This document shows positions 33,475-42,868 of a stretch of 64,000 nucleotides of DNA, piece by piece. The notes beneath the pieces were generated by a model that worked only from the letters and a program-made list of their open reading frames with translations, searched no databases and was not told where the DNA came from. The number at the start of each line of letters is the position of its first letter. Within the stretch, counting starts at the first letter, position 1. The DNA comes from Streptomyces sp. NBC_01463 (GTDB lineage Bacteria; Actinomycetota; Actinomycetes; Streptomycetales; Streptomycetaceae), in assembly GCA_036227345.1 (NCBI GenBank), contig CP109468.1:8804001-8868000 (forward strand), in the 5' to 3' direction. A program made the translations under genes and the position numbers.

Positions 33475-34845
33475 ATGAACGAACGCAACCCCGAAGCCCA
33501 CGTTCACCTCGGTGTGTTCTTCACCGGCGTCGGTCCCCAGCTGATCTGGTCCGACCCGGACGCGCCTTCGCACACGGCGATCGAGACCTTCGTCGAGATC
33601 GCCCAGACGCTCGAACGCGGCCTGTTCGACGCGTTCTTCCTCGGCGAGGGGCTCCGGGTACGGGAGAACCGCGGCCGGGTCTTCGACCTGGACGTCGCCG
33701 GCCGCCCCGACGCGATCACCCAGCTGTCCGCGCTCGCCGCGGTGACCGAGCGGATCGGTCTCGTGGCGACGCAGAACACCACCTACAACTACCCGGCCGA
33801 CCTGGCCCGCAGGCTGGCGAGCCTCGACCTGCTGTCCGAGGGGCGGGCCGGATGGAACATCGTCACCACCGACAACGCCTGGACCGGGGCCAACTTCCGC
33901 CACGGCGGCTGGCTGGAGCACGAGCGCCGTTACGAGCGTGCCGGACAGTTCGTCGATGCGGCAAAGGAGCTGTGGGCTTCCTGGGCGCCGGACGCGGTGG
34001 CGGCCGACGGGCGGGCCGCAGGATGGGCCGGGCCGGGCGCGATCAGCCCGGTGGAGCGGGACAGCGACCTCGTACGATTCCGCGCCACGGCCACTGTGCC
34101 GGGCAGCCGTCAGGGGCGCCCGGTGCTGTTCCAGGCCGGGGACTCGGACGGGGGCCGGGAACTCGCCGCCCGTCACGCCGACGTGGTGTTCTCCGCCAAC
34201 ACCGAGTACGGGAAGGCGGTCGCCTATGCCGCTGACCTGCGCGACCGGCTGGCCCGCCACGGCCGCTCACCGGAGTCGCTGCGGATCCTGCCGGGTGCGA
34301 GCCTCGTCCTCGGCGACACCCGGGCGGACGCGGAGGAGAAGGCGCGCTGGGTGCGCGACGAGCAGGTCAACGGCCCGCGGGCCGTCGCGTATCTGGAGCA
34401 GTACTGGGGCACCGATCTGTCCGCCTACGATCCGGACGGCCCGCTCCCCGGCATCGAGCCGGTGGAGGGGGAACTCGACCCCTCTCGCGGCACGATCGCG
34501 ATCGAGCTGCGCAGCGGGAAACTGGCCCTCATCCGGAAGTGGCGAGAGATGGCCGCCGAACGCGGCCTGTCGATCGTCGAGCTGGTGCGTGAGGTGTCCC
34601 CGGGCCACCCGACGTTCGTCGGGACCCCCTCGACGATCGCCGACGAATGGGCCCACTACGTGCGCACGCGTGCCGTCGACGGCTTCAACCTGCTCCCGCA
34701 TCTGCTGCCGGCGTCGATCACGGACATCGTCGACAAGCTCGTCCCGGAGCTCCAGGAGCGGGGCGTGTACCGCACCGCATACAGGGGCACCACCCTGCGG
34801 GACCACCTCGACCTGCCCCCGCTGCCCGCCGCCGGCACTGTCTGA
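33475..34845 (+). CDS. LLM-class flavin-dependent monooxygenase 2 (NtaA/SnaA/DszA-like)
   Basis: A 456-residue FMNH2-dependent monooxygenase of the NtaA/SnaA/DszA/DmoA type. Family features include VHLGVFFTGVGPQLIWS, FDAFFLGEGL, TERIGLVATQNTTYNYPADLARRLASLD, GRAGWNIVTTDNAW and HPTFVGTPSTIADEWAHYV. Relatives oxidise organosulfur or aminopolycarboxylate compounds with reduced flavin supplied by a separate reductase; no reductase gene is nearby. The leader peptide upstream hints at sulfur acquisition. Confidence 0.88.
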   Translation: MNERNPEAHVHLGVFFTGVGPQLIWSDPDAPSHTAIETFVEIAQTLERGLFDAFFLGEGLRVRENRGRVFDLDVAGRPDAITQLSALAAVTERIGLVATQNTTYNYPADLARRLASLDLLSEGRAGWNIVTTDNAWTGANFRHGGWLEHERRYERAGQFVDAAKELWASWAPDAVAADGRAAGWAGPGAISPVERDSDLVRFRATATVPGSRQGRPVLFQAGDSDGGRELAARHADVVFSANTEYGKAVAYAADLRDRLARHGRSPESLRILPGASLVLGDTRADAEEKARWVRDEQVNGPRAVAYLEQYWGTDLSAYDPDGPLPGIEPVEGELDPSRGTIAIELRSGKLALIRKWREMAAERGLSIVELVREVSPGHPTFVGTPSTIADEWAHYVRTRAVDGFNLLPHLLPASITDIVDKLVPELQERGVYRTAYRGTTLRDHLDLPPLPAAGTV

Positions 34846-34864
34846 CGTACCCGGAGACGACGAA

Positions 34865-34908
34865 ACCACCGCGCCTCGCGCCCACAGAAGGGCGCGGGCC
34901 ACGGTGGT
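34865..34908 (+). terminator. Terminator of the monooxygenase operon
   Basis: A long two-part hairpin: outer ACCACCG/CGGTGGT (34865-34871 and 34902-34908) and inner perfect 7-bp CGCGCCC/GGGCGCG with loop acagaa. It starts 20 bases after the stop. Confidence 0.7.
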
Positions 34909-35084
34909 GCCGCCGTCGGTGACATAGGAGGCGCGGGCGGCGCCAGGGTCTTCAGCCGGACATCGCCCGCCGCGGCAACCCGCCTACGTTCCCTCTCAGC
35001 GTGCCGGAACCGCCTTACGGCCGAATCCGCGTCGACAGGAAAGAGACCGGCGCCGACGTCACCTATCTCGTTGAGGCCGCCGGC

Positions 35085-36566
35085 TCAGTGGCCCACCAGC
35101 ACGGTCGGGTCCGCGTTCTTGACCTTCCTGCGCGGCAGGAAGGCGGCCGGGGCCAGGCAGAAGGCGATCAGGACGGTCGCCACCAGGAACACCGAGGCGA
35201 ACGCGTCACCCATCTGTGCCTGAATCCCGGAAGGCGTGGTCGCGTCGACGTCCTTGAGGCCGTTGGTGAGGAGCACCGAGAAGAGGGCGGTGCCGATCGA
35301 GGCCGCGACCTGCTGGACGATGTTCATCAGCGTCGAGCCGCGGGCGACGTTGTGGTCCGTCAGAGTCGCCAGCGCCGATGCCATGATCGGCATCATCGAG
35401 GCACCCATTCCGAGGCCCATCACGAAGAGCGCGGTGATGATGTACGCGTAGGACGTGTCGGAGGCCAGCTGCGTGAACATCCCCATGCCGACCGTGATCA
35501 CCGCGATGCCGGTCAACACGATCTTGCCGGGGCCGATCCGGTCGGCGAGCATGCCGGCGATCGGCATCGTGATCATCGCCCCCACGCCCTGCGGTGCGAG
35601 GAGGAGTCCGGAGTCCAGCGCCGACTCGCCGCGCACCTGCTGGAAGTAGAGCGGGAACAGCAGGCTGGCGCCGAAGAACGCGACGGCGAACAGCGACATC
35701 GCGATCACCGAGATGCTCATGTCCCGGTTGAGGAACAGGCGCAGGTCGACCAGCGGGTGAAGGTTGCGCCGGTGCAGGGCCCACGGCACGAACGCGATGA
35801 TGAGCACCAGCCCTATGCCTGCGGGAACCAGCACCTTGGCGGCCCAGACCGTTCCGGTCTCGGGTATGGACGAGACGCCGTACAGGAAGGTCGCGAGCCC
35901 CGGCGAAAGCATCACCATGCCGAGCCAGTCGAAGGTCTCCGACGGCTGCACACGGTCCTTGGGCAGAACGATCGCCGCATAGGCCAGGGCGATCGCACCG
36001 ATCGGTACGTTGATCAGGAAGATCCAGTGCCACGAGGCGGCGTCGATCAGCCAGCCACCGAGGATGGGACCGAAGATCGGGCCGAGCAGCATCGGGATGC
36101 CGAGTACTGCCATCACCCGGCCGACCCGCTCGGGGCCCGCGGCACGCGTCAGGATCGTCATGCCGAGAGGCATCAACATGCCGCCGCCGAGGCCCTGGAG
36201 GACGCGGAACGTCACGAGCATCTCGAGCGAGGTGGCGGCAGCGCACAGCGCGGAGCCGGCGGCGAACAGCACGATCGCCAGGAGGTAGAGACGTTTGGTG
36301 CCGAACCTGTCGGCCGCCCAGCCGGTGAGCGGGATGACGCTCGCCAGAGCCAGGGTGTAGCCCGTCATCGTCCAGGCCACCTGGGCCGAGGTCGCGTGGA
36401 ACTCCTTCTGGAACGTCTGCAGTCCGACCGACACCACCGTGATGTCGAGGATCGACATGATCCCGCCCAGCACGATGACGCCGGCCACGAGGAGAACGCT
36501 CTTGTCCAGGCGGTCTTGGGAGTCGGCCTTGGGGGGACTGCTCTCGCTTTGTTGTGAAGCGGTCAC
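35085..36566 (-). CDS. DHA2-family MFS multidrug exporter
   Basis: A 493-residue protein with about 14 predicted helices. Motif D1 and antiporter features are visible: MSILDITVVSVGLQTF in helix 1, GWAADRFGTKRLYL (motif A), LGIPMLLGPIFGPILGGWL (motif C) and a long central loop LHRRNLHPLVDLRLFLNRD. This is the EmrB/QacA (DHA2) proton-antiporter family. GTG at 36566 with AAAGG 9 bases upstream. No regulator gene is adjacent, but an imperfect palindrome lies upstream (36739-36759). Confidence 0.9.
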   Translation of the reverse strand: MTASQQSESSPPKADSQDRLDKSVLLVAGVIVLGGIMSILDITVVSVGLQTFQKEFHATSAQVAWTMTGYTLALASVIPLTGWAADRFGTKRLYLLAIVLFAAGSALCAAATSLEMLVTFRVLQGLGGGMLMPLGMTILTRAAGPERVGRVMAVLGIPMLLGPIFGPILGGWLIDAASWHWIFLINVPIGAIALAYAAIVLPKDRVQPSETFDWLGMVMLSPGLATFLYGVSSIPETGTVWAAKVLVPAGIGLVLIIAFVPWALHRRNLHPLVDLRLFLNRDMSISVIAMSLFAVAFFGASLLFPLYFQQVRGESALDSGLLLAPQGVGAMITMPIAGMLADRIGPGKIVLTGIAVITVGMGMFTQLASDTSYAYIITALFVMGLGMGASMMPIMASALATLTDHNVARGSTLMNIVQQVAASIGTALFSVLLTNGLKDVDATTPSGIQAQMGDAFASVFLVATVLIAFCLAPAAFLPRRKVKNADPTVLVGH

Positions 36567-36897
36567 TTCTCAACCTTTCCAGGGAAAGACAGAACCATCC
36601 CGGTCGTCTGGCCCGTCCACGCCCTGGAGCTGCCGGATGGCCGCGACCGTCGTGGAGCCTTGCTCAAACGGGAGACTTCAGCCCTGTTGAGGTCGGAATG
36701 CAACCGGGCGCCCCCACCCTCACACCGGACTACATGATGGTTCGGAAAACCGATGAACCTTTATTGAGCAGGACCGTACCACCCGCTGTTCCGCCGGCAT
36801 GAGGCCGGTAATGGGGTGTGCGCAGGCAGGCACGTCGGAGCCCGGTCGAGGCCTTCCGCTGTGCAGACGGGAGTGGTGACGTCGGTGGGGCGCCGGC
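36567..36897. other. Upstream region of the DHA2 exporter
   Basis: 331 bases. The AT-rich part around 36735-36775 includes the imperfect inverted repeat GGTTC-N11-GAACC (36739-36759) with an inner CGG-aaaa-CCG, a plausible repressor site about 170 bases before the exporter start. No gene is recognised. Confidence 0.45.
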
Positions 36898-37569
36898 TCA
36901 GCCGAGCGGGTCGGTGGTGTCGCGCAGGGTGGCCAGGACCGGGGCGTACATGCGGGCCTTGATGGTGCCGAGGGTGTCGCCGGCCTTGTTCACCTGTGCC
37001 TGGGCGATCTCGATCGCGGTGGAGCGCACGGCTTCCTCGGTGAGGGCCTGGTCGACGATCCCGGCGGCAGCGGCGTCGGCGCCGCCGTAGCGGTGGGCGG
37101 TGAGCATGGCCTTGTGCGCGGTCTGCGGGGCCAGGCGGGACTGGATGAGCGCGGACATGCCGGGAGTGAAGGGGATGTTGATGTCGGCTTCGGGCAGGCA
37201 CCAGTAGCCGCGGTCGGCGCGCATGACACGGAAGTCGTGGGAGAGGGAGAACATCGCACCGGCGGCGAAGGTGTGCCCCTGCAGCGCGGCGACCGTGACG
37301 ACCGGCAGCGAGAGCATCCGTGCGAACAGTTCGTGGACGGAGGCGACGTACTCCTGGTGCTGGTCGGCGTGGGCGAACAGCCAGTCCAGGTCGAGCCCGT
37401 TGGAGTAGAACTTGCCGGTGGCTGCGGTGACCAGGGCGCGAGGGCCTTCCGCCTTCTCCACCTCGTCGAGCGCGGCGGCGACGGCGGTGAGCCAGTCGGG
37501 ATGGAAGCGGTTCTCCCCGTCTCCGAGGTCGAGGACGAAGACGTTGTCTTGGCGGTCGAGTGAGGGCAT
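36898..37569 (-). CDS. Enoyl-CoA hydratase/isomerase family protein
   Basis: A 223-residue crotonase-fold protein, slightly shorter than typical (about 260). Oxyanion-hole segments are TAATGKFYSNGLDLDWLF and LQGHTFAAGAMFSLSHDFRVM, followed by ADINIPFTPGMSALI. The sequence style, including FYSNGLDLDW, resembles peroxisomal-type delta3-delta2-enoyl-CoA isomerases more than classical hydratases. It would act in fatty-acid or acyl-CoA turnover. AAAGAGA precedes the ATG, and a palindrome at 37601-37618 is 32 bases upstream. Confidence 0.85.
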   Translation of the reverse strand: MPSLDRQDNVFVLDLGDGENRFHPDWLTAVAAALDEVEKAEGPRALVTAATGKFYSNGLDLDWLFAHADQHQEYVASVHELFARMLSLPVVTVAALQGHTFAAGAMFSLSHDFRVMRADRGYWCLPEADINIPFTPGMSALIQSRLAPQTAHKAMLTAHRYGGADAAAAGIVDQALTEEAVRSTAIEIAQAQVNKAGDTLGTIKARMYAPVLATLRDTTDPLG

Positions 37570-38240
37570 GACGTCTCTTTCGTGACTGGTCAGGTCGGGT
37601 CAGGTCAGATCTGGCCTGATGTGAGGTGATCCGGGTCGAGGTCTGCGGGCTACGCCTTGGGTCGGAACGCGGGATCGGTACTCGGGCGGTCATGCAGGGG
37701 GTGGAGGAGAGGGTCGTCGATGGGGGAGTGGTGGCAAGCCGGACCCGAGGGGCTCGGCGACGGGCGAGGACGCGGTCGATGCCGGTCGCGCTCGCCTCGT
37801 ATCTCCGTGGCAGCACAGTGGCGCCGAGAACCTGGTCGCGGCCGTCACTCCTGCGGGGTTGCGGGGCCTCACGGTCCCACCACCCTTCCGACCGAATGTG
37901 CGGGGCCCACTTCAACTGTCCCTACCTGCCGGTAACTTATGGGGTCTGTCGTGGGGTACGCAAGAGGGGTGGCGGCATGGGTGGGATCCGTTCCGTGGAT
38001 CGTTCGGCTCTGGCGGAGTCGCATGCGTACGGAAAGGGCTCGGCGGCGAGGGTGATTGCGGGCCTTGTCTCCTGCGACGCAGGGCGCTTCAGAAGCCAGG
38101 TCGCGGGGTCGGCGCGGCCGCCGACGTCGGCGCAGCGCAAGGGTCGCCGGGCCTGCCGTGACGGGCGAACGCCGGCTGAGCTGCCGGCATGGATCCGGTG
38201 GTGCGGTCGGCCGTGATGCGCGACCTGAACCGGCCCCGGA
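37570..38240. other. Gap upstream of the enoyl-CoA hydratase gene
   Basis: 671 bases with no recognised gene. It carries GGTCAGGTC-type direct repeats and the 18-bp imperfect palindrome at 37601-37618, and a GCCGGC-N6-GCCGGC repeat at 38171-38188. All open frames there are short and lack family features. Confidence 0.5.
37601..37618. promoter_or_regulatory. Imperfect palindrome upstream of the enoyl-CoA hydratase gene
   Basis: CAGGTCAGATCTGGCCTG has a perfect CAGATCTG core and matches its reverse complement at 16 of 18 positions. At 32 bases before the ATG it could overlap the start of transcription and serve as a repressor site. Confidence 0.4.
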
Positions 38241-38684
38241 TCAACGGTCGAGCTGCTCGGGAAGCACTCCGTTCAGCCATCGCTTCAGGAACTCGTCGAC
38301 CGAAGGGGCTGCCCACCTGCGGCTGTCCGTCTCGTGCTCCCAGAGGAACACCTGATCATGTTGCCCGGGGACGAGGACGATGCCGAACAGATCGCCATTA
38401 CCCGGGATGTCCGAGAAGAAGACCAGTTGATCGAAGGCCATGTACTGGTCGGAGAAGGAGCGCCGAAGCTCCAGGTTCGTCTGAATGATCGTTTCGAGCG
38501 GCGACACCAGATGAAAGCCGTCCTCGCCCAGGATGCCGTTGCTCTCCCGCAGCACCGAGGCCAACATGTCCGGCAGCGGGTGCCCAAGGAGTTCGACGGC
38601 CTCGCGCAGCGCGTCATCCGTAGCCGGAGCGGTGAACCCGACCTCGTCCGTGCCGGCGTGCTGAGTGATCAACTCGTTCCACAT
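38241..38684 (-). CDS. SMI1/KNR4 family protein
   Basis: A 147-residue protein of the SMI1/KNR4 (SUKH) fold. It shows LREAVELLGHPLPDMLASVLRESNGI, GFHLVSPLETIIQ, YMAFDQLVFFSDIPGNGDLFGI and VFLWEHETDSRRWAAPSVDEFLKRWL, all in family order. SUKH proteins often act as immunity proteins against polymorphic toxins, but many Streptomyces copies are isolated, as here: no toxin gene is next to it. ATG at 38684 has a poor ribosome-binding site. Confidence 0.85.
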   Translation of the reverse strand: MWNELITQHAGTDEVGFTAPATDDALREAVELLGHPLPDMLASVLRESNGILGEDGFHLVSPLETIIQTNLELRRSFSDQYMAFDQLVFFSDIPGNGDLFGIVLVPGQHDQVFLWEHETDSRRWAAPSVDEFLKRWLNGVLPEQLDR

Positions 38685-38852
38685 CGGTCGATGATCGTAT
38701 CGATCGTCGGGGAAGGCAATGCAACCGCAAGCACCCGGCGGGGCGTGCCCGTGTCGTGCCCGCGCGGTCCGGCCTCCGCGTTCACGCTGCGCGCAATTCG
38801 CCGGCGGCGGAAGTGCCCGGACATTGTCCGGCCCCCACGCTAGCGTCGAGCC

Positions 38853-39572
38853 ATGGAACTCACCCAGGTCACCCCTGCCATCTGGCAGTTGGCCTTCCCG
38901 GTCGGACACGTCCACTTCGTGCGCCTGCCCGACGGTTTCGGCCTGGTCGACACCGCCATGCCGGGTTCGGCACCCGCGATCCTGGATGCTCTGGCGCGGC
39001 TCGGCGGCCGGGCGCAGGACCTGCGGCAGATCGTGCTCACGCACTCGCACATCGACCACATGGGCTCGGCCGCGGACCTCGTTGAGGCCACCGGCGCTCG
39101 CGTCCTCGCCGGAGCCGTGGACGCCCCGTTCATCCGCGGCACGGCGCCCGAACCCCAGCCCGTACACACCGGCCCGGAACGCGCGCTCCACGAGCAGATC
39201 GTGGCGGGGTTCTCCGAGGCGTACGGCCAGCCCCTGAAACATGTGGCGGTGGATGTGGAACTGCACGACGGAGGCAGCATCGAAGGCTGGGGCGAGCCCG
39301 TCCAGGTCCTGCACGTGCCCGGACACACCCCGGGAAGCATCGCGCTGCACCTCCCTTCCAGTGGAGTCCTGTTCCCGGGCGACATCGTCGCCACCGCGCA
39401 GGGGCGGGCGATCCTCGGTCCGTTCAACGTGGACAGGCAGCAGGCCATCGCCTCCTTCAGGCGGCTGGCCTCACTGGAGGTGGAAGCACTGTGCGTCCCG
39501 CACGGCGAGCCGGTGCTGAAAGGTGCGAGCGAGGTGCTGCGGGCGGCGACTCCGGAGAAGGACTGGGTGTGA
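38853..39572 (+). CDS. MBL-fold metallohydrolase
   Basis: A 239-residue metallo-beta-lactamase-fold protein. The di-zinc motif THSHIDHMG gives His64, His66, Asp68 and His69; further ligands lie in VPGHTPGSIAL and FPGDIV, and VPHGEPV closes the site. This is the general glyoxalase II/lactonase-like class; substrate unknown. It is divergent from the SMI1 gene and convergent with marR. Confidence 0.88.
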   Translation: MELTQVTPAIWQLAFPVGHVHFVRLPDGFGLVDTAMPGSAPAILDALARLGGRAQDLRQIVLTHSHIDHMGSAADLVEATGARVLAGAVDAPFIRGTAPEPQPVHTGPERALHEQIVAGFSEAYGQPLKHVAVDVELHDGGSIEGWGEPVQVLHVPGHTPGSIALHLPSSGVLFPGDIVATAQGRAILGPFNVDRQQAIASFRRLASLEVEALCVPHGEPVLKGASEVLRAATPEKDWV

Positions 39573-39587
39573 GCCGAGCTCATCCGC

Positions 39588-40100
39588 CTACTGCGACCGG
39601 GACGGCGGAGGCGGTGTCACCGAGTCCTGATCCCTCAGGTGGCTGTCCATGGCGGTGTTCAGGTCGGCCATGAACGTTTCGAACCGTTCCAGGAGCTGGG
39701 GCGGGTAGTGCGACATCGCGGCGTCGAGGCGCTGGGAGAGCGGGTCGAAGAACTCGTCCGCTCGTTCCTGGATGTGCGCGCCGCTGCGGAGTGTGACGAC
39801 GCGCCGGTCGGAGTGCTCGCGGGTGCGTGTGATGTGCCCCGCCGCTTCGAGGCGGTTCAGGAGTGCGGTGGTGGCGCCCGTGGACAGGGAGATCCGCTCG
39901 CTCAGCCGGGCCGGCGACAGGGGAGTGCCACGCTCCTCGGCGGCGGCGATCTCCAGGACCGCGGTTGCGTCGGTGGAGTGCAGGTCCAGCCAGGCGGCGA
40001 AGCGCCGGCCGAACTCGGCGTAGTGGCCGCCGTAGATCCTCAGCGATTCCATCAGCCGTTCGCGCTGCTCCGCGACGCTGTCGCGCACGGCTTCCTCCAT
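39588..40100 (-). CDS. MarR family regulator
   Basis: A 170-residue MarR-type winged helix: LDLHSTDATAVLEIAAAEERG, LSPARLSERISLSTGATTALLNRLEAAGHITR and the wing SDRRVVTLRSGAH. The C-terminal helix and Pro/Ser tail are typical. ATG at 40100 has GAAGGG upstream; an in-frame TTG at 40154 is less likely. It is divergent from a DHA2 exporter gene 111 bases away, the classic arrangement for a drug-responsive repressor of an efflux pump. Confidence 0.88.
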   Translation of the reverse strand: MEEAVRDSVAEQRERLMESLRIYGGHYAEFGRRFAAWLDLHSTDATAVLEIAAAEERGTPLSPARLSERISLSTGATTALLNRLEAAGHITRTREHSDRRVVTLRSGAHIQERADEFFDPLSQRLDAAMSHYPPQLLERFETFMADLNTAMDSHLRDQDSVTPPPPSRSQ

Positions 40101-40147
40101 GCCTCTGCCCTTCTTCCCTGCCGTGCGGTCCGCACAGTCGCTTCGCT

Positions 40148-40176
40148 TTGACAACCTACCGCCATCACTTTACCTT
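40148..40176 (+). promoter_or_regulatory. Promoter of the MarR-linked exporter
   Basis: A consensus -35 TTGACA (40148-40153), 17-base spacer and TACCTT (40171-40176). Related TTACCTTCA- and TTACTTCACC-like elements follow at 40169-40198 and could be the MarR site. Confidence 0.6.
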
Positions 40177-40211
40177 CATCGTGGAATTACTTCACCATGG
40201 AGGTATCTGGC

Positions 40212-41714
40212 GTGCGTGACCCATCTCCCACCCCCGACGAGACGACCGAGCCCTACCGGTGGCGCTGGCTGATCCTGGCAGTGATGATCGTCGCGGAGAT
40301 CATGGATCTCCTGGACGCCTCGATCGTCAACGTCGCCGGACCGGACCTGGAGAAATCGCTCGGGGCCGGTTCCGTCGGACTGCAGTGGGTGATCGGCGGC
40401 TACGCCCTCACCCTGGGCGCCGGCCTCGTGCTCGGAGGCCGGCTCGGCGACCGGTACGGCCGGCGTCGGATGTTCCTGATCGGCCTGGCCGCCTTCACCG
40501 CGGCCTCGCTTCTGTGTGCGATCGCGCCGAACATCGAGTCGCTGATCGCCTTCCGCCTGCTGCAGGGCATCGCCGGAGCGATGCTGCTGCCCCAGGGCCT
40601 GGGCCTGCTGCGGGAGAACTTCTCCGGCCCCGAGCTCACCAAGGTCTTCGCGATCTTCGGACCGGTCCTCGGTCTGGGCGGCATCATCGGCCCGGTCCTG
40701 GGCGGCTTCCTCATCGAGGGCGACTTCTTCGGCCTGGGCTGGAGGTCGGTGTTCCTGGTCAACCTGCCCATCGGAATCGCGGCGCTGGTCGTCGCCGCGA
40801 AGTTCGTGCCCAGGAAGGCGGGCGACCGAACGGTACGGGTCGACATGACCGGGGCCGCCCTGGTCGTGATGTCCTGCGCCCTGCTGGTGCTGCCGCTGAA
40901 CCAGGGACAGGAGAACGGCTGGCCGCTGTGGACGTGGCTGTCCATGGCCGCCTCGGCGATCGGTTTCGCCCTCTTCGCCCTCCAGCAGCGCCGCACGGCC
41001 GCCGCGGGCCGCGAGCCGCTGGTGACCCCGGGCCTGCTCCGCAAGCCGGCCTTCACCGTCGGCCTCAGCGGAATCGCTCTGTTCTTCGGCGGACTGATCG
41101 GCACCCAGCTCGTGCTGACCCTGTTCCTCCAGATCGGCCGGCACTTCACCGCCGGTGAGGCGGGACTCGGCAACCTGCCCCTCGCGGTGGGCACCGCGAT
41201 CGGGGGCGCCATCAGCGGAGCGTTCCTCGCGGACAGGATCGGCCGCAAGGTGCTGCAGATCGGACCACTGATTCAGCTGTGCGGCGCCGCCGTGCTGTGG
41301 TTCGAACTGGACGGCCTCGACGCAGCCTCGTTCTCGATCTGGGACATCGTTCCCGGCGTGGCGGTGGCGGGCATCGGCGCCGGCATGGTGATCGCCGCCC
41401 TGTTCAGCTTCATCCTGGCCGCAGTCGACGACGACGAGATCGGATCCGCCTCCGGTGTCCTTTCGGCGGTCCAGGCGGTCGGCGGCTCCATCGGCGTCGC
41501 GGTCTTCGGCTCGGTGTTCTTCGCCCGGGCCGAGACCGGTGACTTCACCGGCGGCTTCCACCGCGCGCTGATCGTCCAGGCATGTCTGCTGCTGGTCTTC
41601 CTCGCCATCACCTTCCTGCTGCCCAAGAACGCCCGTCCTGAAGAAGAACAGCACGGCATTGCACCTGAGGCCGCTGCCGGCGGCTCCGTCACCAAGCAGC
41701 ACCTCACCGCGTGA
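40212..41714 (+). CDS. DHA2-family MFS exporter
   Basis: A 500-residue 14-helix transporter. It has IMDLLDASIVNVAGPDLEKSLG in helix 1, LVLGGRLGDRYGRRRMFLIG (motif A), FGPVLGLGGIIGPVLGGFLI (motif C) and ADRIGRKVLQIG. GTG at 40212 is preferred over ATG 40197 because GGAGGT (40199-40204) lies 7 bases before it. Regulation by the divergent MarR protein is likely; the exported compound is unknown. Confidence 0.9.
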   Translation: MRDPSPTPDETTEPYRWRWLILAVMIVAEIMDLLDASIVNVAGPDLEKSLGAGSVGLQWVIGGYALTLGAGLVLGGRLGDRYGRRRMFLIGLAAFTAASLLCAIAPNIESLIAFRLLQGIAGAMLLPQGLGLLRENFSGPELTKVFAIFGPVLGLGGIIGPVLGGFLIEGDFFGLGWRSVFLVNLPIGIAALVVAAKFVPRKAGDRTVRVDMTGAALVVMSCALLVLPLNQGQENGWPLWTWLSMAASAIGFALFALQQRRTAAAGREPLVTPGLLRKPAFTVGLSGIALFFGGLIGTQLVLTLFLQIGRHFTAGEAGLGNLPLAVGTAIGGAISGAFLADRIGRKVLQIGPLIQLCGAAVLWFELDGLDAASFSIWDIVPGVAVAGIGAGMVIAALFSFILAAVDDDEIGSASGVLSAVQAVGGSIGVAVFGSVFFARAETGDFTGGFHRALIVQACLLLVFLAITFLLPKNARPEEEQHGIAPEAAAGGSVTKQHLTA

Positions 41715-41900
41715 GTCCGGCCCGGGGAAGGCGTACGACGAGCGGCCCGGTCAGCCCGTACGGGTTCGGGCCGCCGTCGTAGGGCGGAGCGGCTCAGGCC
41801 ACCGAGTGAGCGAACATCCGGCGGTGAGCGGACTCGACGATGACGGCCTGGTTCGTCCTCGTCCGGGAGGTCTTCGGCGGAAGACGTTTCCCGTAGCCGG

Positions 41901-42575
41901 TCAGGACGCCTGCTGCGCCGGCTTCGGCTCACCCGGGTTGACGACGACGACTCCCTCGCCTTCCAGCTTGAGCTGGACCGCCTCTCCGGAGCCGCCCTTC
42001 AGCATGGAGCCGATTCCCTGCGAACGGTGCAGCGACGTGCTCAGCCGCGGGGTCCACGCGACGACCGCATCGGTGTCCACGAACACTGGTGCGTGCGGGG
42101 AGACCGGCAGTACCAGGGGGATGCCCGCACTGCTCAGCGCCAGTCGGCCGCTACCGGTGAAGGCGCAGTTGAAGAGGCCGCCACCCGCCATCCCGGCGCC
42201 CTTCACCGTGGTGATGTCGTAGCTCAGCGAGGCGTCGAAGCACAGTACGTTCTTGCCGTTGACCGTCAGGCCGTTGTTCTCGTCCACGTCGATGAGGAAG
42301 CAGTGGGCCGCGTCCGAGGCGAACCACGCCTCGCCCTCGCCGGTCACCCTCATGAGAGCCAGGCCTTCCCCCGTGACGGCGCGCTTGAGGAAGTTGCCCA
42401 CGCCCTGGCCCTTCCGCTCGAACTCCAGGGAGCCGCGCCAGGCGACCATCGTGCCCTGGCGTGCGTATGCATCGCCCTTGACCGCGTACCGCACCGCCAT
42501 CGGGTTCTGTTGCGTGAGACCGAGGGTCTCGGCCGGCTGGATGATGTTCTCGGGATCGAAGAGATTTCGTTGCAT
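41901..42575 (-). CDS. AIM24 family protein
   Basis: A 224-residue beta-rich AIM24/TerD-like (DUF124) protein. It begins MQRNLFDPENIIQPAETLG, and contains VKGDAYARQGTMVAWRGSLEF, GEGLALMRVTGEGEAWFA and FNCAFTGSGRLAL, all family landmarks. The fold is a trimeric biogenesis-type beta-prism of unknown biochemical role; Streptomyces carry several paralogues. ATG at 42575 is chosen because the family start aligns there. Confidence 0.85.
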   Translation of the reverse strand: MQRNLFDPENIIQPAETLGLTQQNPMAVRYAVKGDAYARQGTMVAWRGSLEFERKGQGVGNFLKRAVTGEGLALMRVTGEGEAWFASDAAHCFLIDVDENNGLTVNGKNVLCFDASLSYDITTVKGAGMAGGGLFNCAFTGSGRLALSSAGIPLVLPVSPHAPVFVDTDAVVAWTPRLSTSLHRSQGIGSMLKGGSGEAVQLKLEGEGVVVVNPGEPKPAQQAS

Positions 42576-42868
42576 GAGCCTCGGGTGCCCCCACCGCAAC
42601 CACGCAGTCACGGACGGGCGAACTCCGCTTAGGGCTCGCAGAGAACCAAGGTGTTGCACACCGTCGACGAGGTCGTCTGCCTGGGGCCTGATCGGCTCCT
42701 GCCCGATCCTGGTCCCGATCAGCCCTCGCCCGGGGTGGGAAGGCCCGTCGAGACCATCCCGCCACCGGGGACCACGAGGCGTTGGCCGTGCGCCAGAGAT
42801 CCGCACCCCATGCAGTCACCGGCATCACGGGTGTGGGCTCCCGTGCCGCATGTCGCCCCCCCCCGCCG

